A DNA stretch of 64,000 nt from Hormiphora californensis. Lineage: Eukaryota; Ctenophora; Tentaculata; Cydippida; Pleurobrachiidae. The translations under genes and the position numbers were made by a program. How positions within the stretch are numbered: position 1 is the first letter of the stretch; each line of letters begins with the position of its first letter. Where the stretch lies: contig CM035360.1 in assembly GCA_020137815.1 (NCBI GenBank), positions 3,893,558-3,957,557 on the forward strand, in the 5' to 3' direction. Of the stretch, positions 9,901 to 19,632 are shown piece after piece. Below the pieces are notes generated by a model. That model worked only from the letters and a program-made list of their open reading frames with translations. It did no database searches and was not told where the DNA came from.

Positions 9901-12900
9901 TTTTTCGGGACCACGTTTAATATAGCCAATTTTGACCCAAATCAAATAAAAGTAAAAAAAAATATTTTAGGGCATGGATTTTTTTCCCCGCACCGTAGCG
10001 CCATTCTGTAGACCCTCAGCTACCACGTACAAGTGGTGGTTTCCCGCAGCATGCTAGGTCGTGTTAAAATTTCACCAGGCACGCCGTGATTACCTCAAGA
10101 ACAGAACTAAACATGCCCTTTAGAAAGGCAGTGTTTTTGAAAATCTTGTAAGGAGTTCCAGTTAACTTCAACTTTTTGACCACGTCAATGGTCTTGTCGA
10201 GACTCAAAACAACTCCCGTAGCAACAATTCGGAATGTCGAGGTCTTCTTGTCTGTAGAACCCTGCAAAAAACAGATAATATTGGAGAATATAATAGGTAG
10301 TACATTCGGAAACCTGCTCACTGCAGATCACTTCAATAAATAACACAGCAGCTTGCACCAACCTGCGTGGCAATAAATGCGGTGTTGGGTGGAGCCAGGG
10401 GTCCGTAGAATGTACTATGACAGTGCATGTGCTCCGGAGTATATTTCAACATTCTTTGTCTCATGTTGTGATCCTGGGGTGAGGGAGGCGGGTTAGTGAG
10501 AGTTAGTAGTTAGTTAGTGCGAGGCGTAGTTAGTACATAGGTCATAGTTACAGGGCAGCTAGGAGTAATCGATCCACTTCGACTAACTAAATACTCAAAC
10601 CCAGATAAGATCTTACTTGGATCGAGTAGACAGGTCGAGTTTGGAACCTCCTCCATCCCAGAGAAACAATGACCGGGTCCTGGTTTTTTAGCACCTTAGG
10701 ATACCACCTGTAACAACATGTTGAGAATTATCTACCACTTGAAAATATACTCTCATATATTGAACAACTTCTTTCGCGGCTGTAACATGTGTCGACTTTA
10801 TTATACCGATTATTTAACTAATTGGGTAATTAATTTTCTACCTGTGTCGTTTGAACCGTGTCTGCAACAGACCCATTTGATGTTCAGTACCGGCAATGCC
10901 TCCCACCACAAGGGGCACATTTGGGTCTAGATGGTCCACGAACTCGCAGGGGATGTTGTCAATGGTGACCCTGACATACTGGCCCGGCCTGTATCCCTCG
11001 TACCTATAGTGGGGAGGTCATCATCATCTGGGATAGTAACAATGTCCAACCTTTCAGTATCTTCACAACAGATCATCCCTAACCCCCTAACCTTTCACCA
11101 CCACCTGCACCCTAACCTCTCACCACCACCTGCACCCAAACCTCTCACCACCACCTGCACCCTAACCTCTCACCACCACCTGCACCCTAACCTCACACCG
11201 CCTCACCACCACCCTAACCTCTCACCACCACCTGCACCCTAACCTCTCAATACCACACCCCAAACCCCTCATAACCCCTAACCTCTCGCGGTGTGCGTCC
11301 TCTGCAAAGAACTCCTTGTTCAGCCTGGTCTGGGTGTCAGCTTCCTCTTTTAGCTCCGTCAGGAACTTACTCTCATCTCCATTCTCATCGTACGCAGAAT
11401 TGAACAACTCCTTCATTCGCTCCTTCTTCTTGTCATACTTACTGAAGGAAAATTAATGTTGTAGCACGGGAAAACTAGATGAACGTGTCTCTCTCGCGAC
11501 TCATCTCTCTCCCAGTAACAGATAAGAGGGTAAACCATATTAAAAATCTACCTTTTCTCTTCTTCCTCTGCTCCATCCCCTGCAGTAGCGGGTGTTTCAT
11601 CTCCTTTCTCTTCAGTCTGCTCCTCTTCATTCTCTGAGCCTTGATGATCGGCTTCATCTGCTTCTAGATCCTCGAAATCACCAAACACATCACCATCATC
11701 TGCTTCACCTGGTGTGGAGGGGATTGCATAAAATCAGGGATCCTTGGGGGTAACCATCAAATTCAAATGGAGTTGAAACCAGTGAACAATAAGGGAGGAC
11801 TATATAACTAGAGTCGGCGTAAAATTATGTGGAAAATACCACATGTGTAAAAAATTCAGAACCACTGAAATTAAGCTGCCGGAGAAATATAAGACTTAAG
11901 ACCCTCCCTTTTTATTGGCCCACGCGGTATTTACCTTCCTCGTTGTCCCATTTGCCGGTAACAAAGCAATCTCTAATTGACTCTCTCATTTCCTCCTGGC
12001 TCCAGTCTCCCCGGGCCCAGATGTGACGGGATGTGTCTACCGTGGTACGAGTCTGTGCTAGAAGGCCTGTAAACTGCCCTGAACTGTCTAACTCTCCACC
12101 GTAGATAATCTGAAGGGAGGGGTATTTGGGGTTAGATAATCTGAAGGGAGGGGTATTTGGGGTTAGATAATCTGAGGGAAGGGGTAACGTCAAACACCCA
12201 TACGTTACCCCCGTTCGAAGGGGATTAGGTCGTTGGTCGGGATCTTAGGCAAGGTATAAAATGAATAATAAGTACGCAAATACCCAATTACTTCAGACTG
12301 TTTAATTGTTACATTGCAATACATCACAACAAGTTGGCAAAAACTTACAGAATGTAGATTTGCAGCGTTGAGTTGTCGTTGGATAAAATTGGATTTCGCT
12401 TTGTTTGCAATATCAGTTTTCCATCGTGCAGCACCCGCCACTACTTCTTCCTCCTCTTCATCTTCTTCCTCTTCCTCCTCATCCTAGGGAAATAGGAAAC
12501 TGAGGTTGGGACGAGTGTGTTTTTCCAAACCACATCAAGAAAAGAAATTGAAGGTTGTGAATAGCCAATTGATTGACATCTATTTTATAGTACCTCATCC
12601 TACAAATCACCCGGTGGCAAAAAGGAAGTTGCAACTATACCTCTTCATCGATACCAGAATCTTCCTCTTCTTCTCCTTCGTCTCCGTCCTCTCCCGAATT
12701 CTCACTATCATCCTCATCATCATTCTCATCCTCAAACTTCATCTTTCTCCGTTCTCTCTCTTCAAACTCGTTGTTTTTGATTGCACCTACAGAAATACAG
12801 GTGTAAGATTGTCTTGATAGCATGTCATAACTATTGGTGACAGGAATATCTCTCTATTTGGTGCGGGACTGGGAGAGGAACACCCGAGGCCCACGAAACT

Positions 12901-15900
12901 TAGTACTGTGTCAAATACAGTCGGACCCCGATTTACCGGGCCCCGATTTACCGGAACCCCGATTTACCGGGAGGATTTCTTTCCCCCGAATTTTTTTGGC
13001 CCATTTTCAACAAAAATTTCAGATTTTCGATTTTTGTGAAATGTGACCTGATGAGTCTAACTGACTCTCTCCCTCTCTCTCCCTCCATGCCCCCCTAGGT
13101 CACGTGACTCGATAAGTCACGTGACTGTGCTAATCACCTACTGTTGCTAAATTTAGACACTGGCGGCACACACCACCTCGTTATCCGTTACTGGAGAGGT
13201 TGGAGGTCTGAGTGCTGACGTATCGACTGTGACGTTCACGTAGTATATAAGCTGGTCACTTTTCAGTTCAAATCAGTCTACTATGACTTCGATCACTATT
13301 TGCAAAGCAGAGCTGACCACTCTCGCTAACATACCCCGATCCGAAACCGTTGGCAATGATGGCACCCATGATGGCAATCCAATAACTATCCGAAACAGGC
13401 AAATGAAGGGAGTAGCTTTGGGTTCCCCCTCAGCTAAATCCCAGATACTAACCGTTGGCTCAATAAAGGGTTCCCCCTCCTTTAAACAGAGACTCCTTAC
13501 TTTTGGGACAAATGAGGGTTCACCTTCGTCTAAGAGACCCAGAGCTGAAGGAGGAAGAGGTGTCTCACCCTCTACTCCCAAACGTTCTAAAGTTCAGACA
13601 AATGGTTCACCTTTCATACAGAGACTCCAAGCTGCTGGCAAGAAAGGAGCCGGGGAGGCGTCACCCTCCACTCCGAAAAGAGTTCGTCTATCAATCGCCC
13701 AAAAGCGATCTGTGATATCAAGCTTCAACTCTGGTGTACCCATTGCCCAAATTGCAGCCGAATTTGGCATCGGTAAACAGACAGTGAGTGACATCAAAGC
13801 CAAAGAATCCCAGTTAGATGCATATGAGATACTATACAGTTGTAAAAACGACAAGCGGAAGTCGTTAAAGCGTCCTTCTAGAGAGACTGTAGATGAAGCA
13901 TTGTATGCGTGGGTGAGATCACAGCGTGCAGGAAATGTTCCCCTGAATGGCATGATCCTCAAGGCAAAAGCAATGTGGTTCAATACTCAGTTGGGCGGCC
14001 CTGAATCTTTTCAGGCAGCAAGCGGGTGGCTTTATAGGTTTTGTCAACGGCATGGCATTACTTTCAAAAAATCATCGGGCGAAGCTCTGGATGCTGACTC
14101 AAGTACAGCTGAAGAGTACCGTACCGAGACACTCCCTTCCCTTTTGGAGACGGAGGGAATCGAGATGGATCAGTTGTTCAATGCTGATGAGACCGGGCTG
14201 ATATACAGGAAAGCTCCAACTTCCTCTTATGTGTTGGCAGAGGAGAAGGGAAATTTGCCTGGCCGAAAGCAGGCAAAAGAAAGAGTTACACTGATGGTAG
14301 GTGGGAATGCCACGGGAACTATAAAGCTCCCTTTGGTGATGATAGGCAAGTCGAAAAAGCCACGATGCTTCAATAAGATGGCTGAGAAGGCAATCCCAGT
14401 GCGATATCGGTCACAAAAGAAAGCCTGGATGGATACAGATGTTTTCAACGATATCTTCTTCAACATATGGGTCCCGCATATTAAATGCGAGCTCAGAAAA
14501 AAGGGAATTGAGCAGAAGGCAATTATACTTGTTGATAATGCAACATGTCATAAACAGTTGGAAAAGGATGGCATAAAAATTATATTTTTGCCTGCAAACA
14601 CCACATCTTTGATTCAGCCCATGGATCAAGGAGTGATTGCCGCATTGAAGAAGAGATACATATCCGCGTTTACTCGGTGTGTAGCTGAAAAGAGTGATGA
14701 TGTTGAAGTGCACAACTTTATCCGCCAATGGAATCTGAAGGACACGGCCTTCATTCTTGCTGAAGCTTGGGACGCTTTAACAGAGTCGACCATGCGAAAC
14801 TGTTGGAATCCCCTTTTAAATGTCCAAAACAACCAGCCTGCAATAGATCTTCAAGCCGATGTAGATCCTGCAGTGCAACAGTGGGCCGAGGAAGCTGTTG
14901 AATGCCGAGAAGAGTTGACGGAAGAAGATATTGTTGAATCAATTCTTCATCCGGTAGCGAATGACCCAGACTCGGATGATGAATCTGAGGAGGTTGTCGC
15001 TCCCCCAGCACCACCCTCTCAAATGATCCAAACTCTAGAATTTCTAATGGGTGAAATTGGGCAGCACCCTGATGCAAAATCATCCGACACACTGTGGATG
15101 AAAGGATGGCTTGACAGCTACAAGAAAGCTGACAGTTTGAGACAGAAGCAGACTTCTCTGACTCAGTTTGGCCAGCTTGGCCTAACATTGACATGAACCC
15201 TGCAATTAAAATGTTGGCAAATCGAGCTGGGTGTTTAGTTTTACCGTTGGATTTAGAGACTCCTCACATTGAGGCCAATTGCTATTTTATCATATCGTAT
15301 CTTATCCCCCAAAAAAAGATTAAAAAACCAAAAAACACAAAAAAACTTTTAAGAATGGGGATTGTTGCAGTGGGGAGAGTTGTGCTGTCAACTCTACTGC
15401 AACTGTTCGTGACAGCCCCGAGTGAGTTCCCCACATTGCTCCTCGTTGGTCCCATTCCCGCGGGGCTGCATGTCTGATGCCCTTCAGGGTGCGGGAAACC
15501 CTGCTAAAATGCTTGTCTAGCTTTGGATTTCTTGAATGTAATGCCCGAATAAAAAGAAATTTACCAAAAATATATTTCTACGCCTAAATAATACTGCCAA
15601 TGCTATTGATATACCAAGGGTGGCTTAATTCATCAATAAAACGGCTTTTTAGACGAAAATTAGGTCTTTTTTGGGTCAAAAATGCCTCTCCCCGATATAC
15701 CGGGCACCCCGATTTACCGGGCAAAATGGCTTCCCCCGAGGATCCCGGTAAATCGGGGTCCGACTGTACTTGCAACAGCAAATTTTGTAATACAAACCTT
15801 TAGCACCGGAGAAGAGTGATATCTCGGTAGTTTGTAGTTTTTCATTGAGAGATTCCATTTGTGATGCCATCTCATCAATCAGATCATCACCCTGGCGGGG

Positions 15901-18420
15901 GACATGGGTATTAGGGGGGGGGGGGGGGGCGTGTCGATTTGTGATGCCATCTCATCATTCAGGAAATACTGGTCCCTGATTGGCTGATAACCAGTCACGT
16001 GACCTAAATAAAGAGCTCTGATTGGTTGTTTACTTGGTCCGGTCGGTTCCTGCACTGCAGGTATACCTCATTTTTCTTTTGTCGTTCTAAATCCTGGATA
16101 TAAATAGCGTCCTTGTCAAATATCAACCCTCCAACCCCAGCCATGGGTCCATACAGCAGCCTCTCTTTTTCGTCAAGGGTCCTGGAATTGGAGATGCCGT
16201 TGAAACTTTGGTTACGAAATAACCCCTCTCGCGACCTCCGTGCACATTGGCACTTGTGAGTGGTAACTTCGTAACCAAGTTGAAACTCCAACATAACAAT
16301 ATAGAGTGTTCGCACGATGACCCAGCAGAAGATATGATCTTCTACAGCTTCGAACAACCTAAAGTGAAGCAAGTAAACCTTACCTTCTCTTGGAGCCTTC
16401 CTTTTTTCCAGGTGCAGGACAGGGGTCAGGAAGAAGGGCAATATCAGCGACTGGATAATCACCAACACCACACACATGGACAGAGCTATCTTGGAGCATG
16501 TTTGCACCTGTACACAGAGAGAGAGAGAGAGGGGGGGGGGGTCGTGAGATATCTGTCTCAACGAAGCATCAAGTATCAAACATCTCTGTCTCTACTCTCT
16601 GTCTCTGTCTCTGTCTCTGTCTCTGTCTCTGTCTCTGTCTCTGTCTCTGTCCCTCTCTCTGTCTCTGTCTCTCTCTCTCCCTCTTTATCTCCCTACCTCT
16701 CATCCACCCATATAGGGCGACACTTCTGTCACATTTGTGGTCCTTGTGGAGGACCTCTGGGGCGGTCATATCCTCAACTCGATCTACTACCATGTAGGGG
16801 TGGGCCGCACGCCAAGACAGAACCTGGGGAAAGAAGAGGTAAGGGGTGGGCCGCACGCCAAGACAGAACCTGGGGAAAGAAGAGGTAAGGGGTGGGCCGC
16901 ACGCCAAGACAGAACCTGGGGAAAGAAGATGTAAGGGGTGGGCCGCACGCCAAGACAGAACCTGGGGAAAGAAGATGTAAGGGGTGAGCTGCAAAAAGAG
17001 TGTTGTGAAAATGAGTAGTCGAGAAAGTGATTTATAAACCAATTCCAATTACAGATTTTACACCCTATTACATCGAGATACGAAACATCGCAATAGACAC
17101 CAACCTTAAACTTCATGACAGAAATAAACCGAGCGAGGTTCAGGATCTCCCGATTGTTGTACAGATCAAAACTCATTGAGCTAAGATAGAACAACTTGGC
17201 TCCCTGGTAAACTTCAGTCCAGAAACGGTGTTTCAGGGTCCGTTTCGTCTTGTTCATGCTCTTTCCGCCCTTCAATTGGTCCAGGTGGGTGAGGACTCCC
17301 ATCACACGAGGCAAGCCATGCGCCTGGAAGAGAGGGAGGGGATTTGGAGGGGGTTTAGAGGAATCCAGAGAGTTAAAAACAAAAAAACGGTGATGTGGGG
17401 GTGATGTGCTTATTTTAGAAAAAGTTGTTAATAAAAACCTGTGCGATGTTGAGGAACTCAAATATTTCCATCTCGAACCCAAAGTTTGCATCAACCAACA
17501 GGAGAACAAGATCTGCAACCTTGGCTACGTCAATCATCGAGCTGATGTCATTAGGGCACTCAATGAATGTGACACGTCGGTTTTTACCCGTTACAACTGT
17601 CAGTGGTCCCTGGAGAAAAGGTGGGTATTTAGATTATACAGTGGGACACCCTGTAGAATGTTGCCTTGTTTGCCTTGTTCGACCCTCCCTCCCTCCCCGC
17701 GCCCCGCGATTTTTTTTATAAAATAAAATAAAAAGGTTTGAACAAAAGAAGTAGAATGATGGTATCAGCTGTCTCCTGGTGTTGAGTAGTAGACTCAACA
17801 AGTCTCTTTCTCACTCCGAACAATTGTTTTGTATCGGCATCTTTTGAACATTATGCAAATCAAATGCCAATTATTCATTCCCCTCTTTCCCTCTCCAACC
17901 CATTATTTCTTGTGAGACAGGGAGAGAGGGTCGAACAAGGCAAATTATTTCTTTTGAGACAAACCCAAAACCCTACCTTTACTTGAACGTTTTGCTTGGT
18001 ATAATGTTTCACGAGTGACTTGATAAGGGTCGTTTTGCCGACCCGGGGAGGCCCCACCACTGCCACACAAGTAGGAGGTGGCTCTACCGGGGTCCTGTCC
18101 ACATCGGGTACGTGGTGTCTCTTGGTCTGAGCATCCAAGGCACGGTGTACCAGCCGAGTTGTTTTATTTACTGCCTAGATATGGAGATTGAAGCGTTAAA
18201 AACAAAGAGTTGGTTTTTAGTTTTACCGAACCTTTATTCTCGTGGACTGAGACAGTTAAATCTGGTGAATGCTGTTAACCTGGAAAGAGAAAGCTTTGGG
18301 GTTCCGTTTCTTCGGGTCGTCACTGGTAGGTCCTTCTTCCTCAACTTTCCTCCTTTTCTTCTTGTTAACTCTGGCACCCGACTGCCGCTTTTTGTGAGAC
18401 CGCTGTGAGTCGTCTTCCAT
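6987..18420 (-). CDS. BMS1: BMS1, ribosome biogenesis GTPase (22 exons)
   Basis: Bms1 is a nucleolar GTPase of the small-subunit processome, needed for 18S rRNA processing and Rcl1 delivery. Exons (high to low): 18420-18280, 18174-17977, 17609-17439, 17323-17105, 16823-16697, 16507-16384, 16181-16067, 15891-15798, 12786-12641, 12483-12349, 12109-11935, 11708-11552, 11441-11283, 11003-10842, 10707-10617, 10473-10363, 10261-10094, 8508-8407 (or from 8518), 8223-8059, 7892-7730, 7558-7451, 7087-6987. All junctions agree in phase except the exon 18 acceptor. The model gives about 1,043 residues, shorter than yeast or human, mainly in the acidic linkers. Exon 1 is basic and ends RNPKAF. Exon 2 has the P-loop GPPRVGKTT. 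Exon 12 has [13 protein letters not shown]. The C-terminal AARP2CN/DUF663-type half has [27 protein letters not shown] and FRASFEDK. Confidence 0.93.
7231..7462. repeat. (AAAC)n microsatellite growing out of the BMS1 exon 21 donor
   Basis: On the minus strand exon 21 ends CATCAGCAAG and runs straight into about 190 bp of (GTTT)n, so the donor GTTTGT is itself one repeat unit. Beyond the array the exon edge and donor recur (ATCAGCAAGGTTGG, 7243-7229). All phenylalanine- and cysteine-rich open frames here are repeat translations. Confidence 0.8.
7620..7749. repeat. two-copy duplication carrying the BMS1 exon 20 donor
   Basis: The stretch from CCCCTATA(A/G)TTGAGG through ACATACCCGGTTCTAGAACAAC occurs twice, at about 7620-7672 and 7690-7749. 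On the minus strand each copy holds the last about 17 bases of exon 20 and the donor CCGG|GTATGT. The exon-proximal copy is used in the gene model. Confidence 0.75.
8209..8296. repeat. three-copy repeat carrying the BMS1 exon 19 acceptor
   Basis: Three units of about 28-31 bp. On the minus strand each reads pyrimidine tract, then AT(C/T)AAAATG(T/G)CTGATAT, which is the start of exon 19 (IKMSDI). The distal copy keeps CAG; the middle copy has CAT and has lost the AG. Confidence 0.75.
8676..8736. repeat. short palindromic dispersed repeat (CTGTCAGAGCATTGG family), copy 2
   Basis: CTGTCAGAGCATTGGCCTGA opens the unit and GCACTGGCAGCTGACAG closes it. It lies in BMS1 intron 17, just beyond the large foldback element. 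Confidence 0.6.
8751..10088. mobile_element. 1.34 kb near-perfect palindromic foldback element in BMS1 intron 17
   Basis: Arms 8751-9412 and 9427-10088 are near-identical inverted copies separated by about 14 bases. The ends are CACGGCGTGCCTGG and its complement. ATTA occurs directly outside both ends (8747-8750 and 10089-10092), consistent with a 4-bp target duplication. The insertion point lies within the first six bases of BMS1 intron 17, so part of the current donor GTAATC derives from the flank. Paired open frames in the two arms repeat each other and show no protein signature. Few arm mismatches suggest it is young, or maintained by hairpin repair. Confidence 0.85.
11090..11282. repeat. 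25-bp minisatellite beside the BMS1 exon 13 donor
   Basis: About seven degenerate units of CCCTAACCTCTCACCACCACCTGCA. On the minus strand each contains GAGAGGTTAGG, the same bases that form the exon 13 donor (GAGAG|GTTAGG). Confidence 0.8.
12101..12186. repeat. 31-bp tandem repeat carrying the BMS1 exon 11 acceptor
   Basis: Nearly three units. On the minus strand each unit has a pyrimidine tract and CAG followed by ATTATCTA, the first bases of exon 11. Only the unit nearest the exon continues into coding sequence. Confidence 0.8.
12918..15766 (+). mobile_element. complete Tigger/pogo-type DNA transposon in BMS1 intron 8
   Basis: A 2,849-bp element flanked by TA on both sides (12916-12917 and 15767-15768). 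The ends are inverted repeats starting CAGTCGGACCCCGATTTACC, with CCCCGATTTACCGG repeated three times at the left end and again inside the right end, as expected for transposase-binding subterminal sites. It encodes one intact transposase on +, antisense to BMS1. Related derivatives are at 39242-40100 and 61049-61108. Confidence 0.92.
13283..15196 (+). CDS. Tigger/pogo transposase (DDE_1, CENP-B-like DNA binding)
   Basis: 637 residues, uninterrupted. It would cut and join transposon ends in the nucleus. Residues 1-135 are low in complexity with repeated GSPS and SPSTPKR motifs, suited to AT-rich DNA contact or CDK phosphorylation (inference). A CENP-B/Pipsqueak-type helix-turn-helix follows ([20 protein letters not shown], then [11 protein letters not shown]), then a Tc5-like second DNA-binding region ([11 protein letters not shown]). 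The catalytic triad is visible: D302 in NADETG, D418 in LVDNATCH and D448 in QPMDQG, a DD29D spacing. The C-terminus has an acidic DDESEE patch. No stops, frameshifts or introns are seen, so it may still be active. Start 13283 is the first ATG inside the element that opens this frame. Confidence 0.93.
   Translation: MTSITICKAELTTLANIPRSETVGNDGTHDGNPITIRNRQMKGVALGSPSAKSQILTVGSIKGSPSFKQRLLTFGTNEGSPSSKRPRAEGGRGVSPSTPKRSKVQTNGSPFIQRLQAAGKKGAGEASPSTPKRVRLSIAQKRSVISSFNSGVPIAQIAAEFGIGKQTVSDIKAKESQLDAYEILYSCKNDKRKSLKRPSRETVDEALYAWVRSQRAGNVPLNGMILKAKAMWFNTQLGGPESFQAASGWLYRFCQRHGITFKKSSGEALDADSSTAEEYRTETLPSLLETEGIEMDQLFNADETGLIYRKAPTSSYVLAEEKGNLPGRKQAKERVTLMVGGNATGTIKLPLVMIGKSKKPRCFNKMAEKAIPVRYRSQKKAWMDTDVFNDIFFNIWVPHIKCELRKKGIEQKAIILVDNATCHKQLEKDGIKIIFLPANTTSLIQPMDQGVIAALKKRYISAFTRCVAEKSDDVEVHNFIRQWNLKDTAFILAEAWDALTESTMRNCWNPLLNVQNNQPAIDLQADVDPAVQQWAEEAVECREELTEEDIVESILHPVANDPDSDDESEEVVAPPAPPSQMIQTLEFLMGEIGQHPDAKSSDTLWMKGWLDSYKKADSLRQKQTSLTQFGQLGLTLT
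15937..15962. repeat. duplicated BMS1 exon 8 segment in intron 7
   Basis: GATTTGTGATGCCATCTCATCA repeats the exon 8 interior found at 15855-15876, about 80 bp away on the acceptor side. A poly-G run and the acceptor lie between the copies. Confidence 0.7.
15959..16051. mobile_element. hAT-type MITE, end-truncated copy (family A)
   Basis: Matches the full copies at 29262 and 59111 from CAGGAAATACTGGTCC to the terminal CGGTCGGTTCCTG, but the left terminal inverted repeat is missing. It contains the shared CACGTGAC and ATTGG motifs. It lies in BMS1 intron 7. Confidence 0.75.
16199..16287. repeat. small inverted-repeat element in BMS1 intron 6
   Basis: TTGGTTACGAA near one end and TTCGTAACCAA near the other are inverted. 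Similar sequence (GGGGTAACTTCGTAACC) recurs near 48330, so it is probably a dispersed family. Confidence 0.4.
16583..16690 (+). repeat. (CTCTGT)n microsatellite
   Basis: CTCTGT repeats with flanking CT runs in BMS1 intron 5, immediately downstream of the exon 5 donor. Confidence 0.9.
16797..16992. repeat. 46-bp tandem array carrying the BMS1 exon 5 acceptor
   Basis: Four full units and a partial fifth. On the minus strand each unit is TTAC(C/A)TCTTCTTTCCCCAG followed by GTTCTGTCTTGGCG and GCGGCCCACCCC, i.e. polypyrimidine tract, AG and the first 27 bases of exon 5 (VLSWRAAHP). Only the unit next to the exon continues into YMVVDRVED. The unit is not a multiple of three, so using an upstream acceptor would shift frame unless exactly three units were included. 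Confidence 0.9.
17670..17943. mobile_element. MITE with TTGCCTTGTTCGACCCTC ends in BMS1 intron 2
   Basis: TTGCCTTGTTCGACCCTCC at the left is inverted at the right (GAGGGTCGAACAAGGCAA), about 274 bp apart. Related copies occur at 26019-26135 and, in part, near 38991 and 61195. Confidence 0.65.
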
Positions 18421-19137
18421 CTCAATACATAAAGGGAGGTGATTAGGGAAGGTAATTAGAGGGGTGATTAGAGGGGTAATTTAATTACCGTAATTAAGTG
18501 ATCATACCAGAAGGGAGAGAGGGTTCGGGGCGAGTTAAACGCAGTTAGTATAGAAAACTTGTATGATTCAAAATGGTAATAAATAAATCACAGAACGTAG
18601 AAGGATGGAATTAGTCCACTTATGATGTACTATCAGTGATAGTATCACGGCATAGTTAAACTATGTAGTACACCATGAACCGCCAAGAAGGCGCCACTAA
18701 TATCTGGCTCTAACCTGAAAAGGGGGAATCATTAGAACTAGGAAATAAAATACAAACTACAACGGAATAGAAGTAGTAAAGTAACACAAACAGACAGAAT
18801 ACACAGAATAGACAGGAGGATATACCGACGTCTGTGCCACACACAAGGCGGTCATTTGGTGGGGTGTGCGCGAAGTAACCAACTAAAACCTATTCGCGCG
18901 CTACGCAACAAACTGCGCCAAAGTGTGACCGATGGCAAAATTCGAGACTCAAACCCCAAGTAAACGATTTTATAACCTGGGGTTTGAATTGATACAATTT
19001 CTACATTTCAACCCACTTTAAGAGGAAGATTATCTAGGCATTCTTAGTTGCAGCGGCAGCGGCGGCCTGAGCATTCAGCTTATCTGATGGGAGAAAAAAC
19101 ATTAGATTCAATCTAAGAAATAACTCAATACCAAATA
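18421..19137. other. intergenic, no gene seen; likely BMS1 upstream region
   Basis: No supported exon. This is the sequence upstream of the BMS1 start codon. A short hairpin (ACTATCAGTGATAGT) lies near 18630. Further on, up to NELF-B at 20159, only a MITE and a GA-rich repeat are seen. Confidence 0.5.
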
Positions 19138-19379
19138 GTGGGAGACACTAGCGTGGTACGCGCAAAAAAATGCGCGCCACACCAATTATCATAATCGATC
19201 ATATCTCCGGTTCCTGATGAGCTACAGAAATTGTTTGCGTACCGTTGGATAGGGAATTTCATTGCCCATCGAATGGCGCCAGTTTGAAGTCTTTATCTCA
19301 TCAGGAACAGGAGTTATGGGCCAAAACGAAATTGGTGTGGCGCGCATTTTTTTGCGCGTACCACGCTAGTGTCTCCCAC
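19138..19379. mobile_element. 242-bp mariner-type MITE
   Basis: Terminal inverted repeats of about 50 bp begin GTGGGAGACACTAGCGTGG and include GCGCAAAAAAATGCGCG. TA lies immediately outside both ends. No coding sequence. Confidence 0.8.
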
Positions 19380-19534
19380 TAAAAAGTTTCTCTTTGAAGT
19401 TAAAAGCCCAGTTAAAATAACATTTTAAATACCTACTTTTCTTCCTAGCTCCGTACATGATACCCAGGGCAAGGAAAGACCACCGGGACACTTTAACAAT
19501 AGGGGCCACTTGAGACATTCTACCTTTTAGAAGT

Positions 19535-19632
19535 GGAGATAGAGAGAGGTAGAGAGGTAGAGAGGTAGAGAGAGGTAGAGAAAGGTAGAGAGGTAGAGAG
19601 AGGTAGAGAGGTAGAGAGAGGTAGAGAGAGGT
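19535..19632 (-). repeat. (GAGGTA)n-type repeat
   Basis: Alternating AGAGAGGTAG units. Its Leu/Ser/Tyr reverse translation is an artefact. Confidence 0.85.

Noticed and set aside
8869-10011. Matched 89-129 codon frames in both orientations
   Set aside because: They mirror each other because the sequence is a palindrome, lie inside a BMS1 intron, and show no protein family features.
11090-11282. CRISPR-like regular repeats
   Set aside because: Units are contiguous with no unique spacers and lie in an animal intron; this is a minisatellite.
13273-15194. Several minus-strand frames of 68-147 codons
   Set aside because: Shadows of the Tigger transposase on the other strand.
16569-17048. Minus-strand 159-codon frame across the 46-bp array as one long exon
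   Set aside because: Frame openness comes from the repeat. Phase fits BMS1 only if the unit nearest the exon supplies the acceptor.
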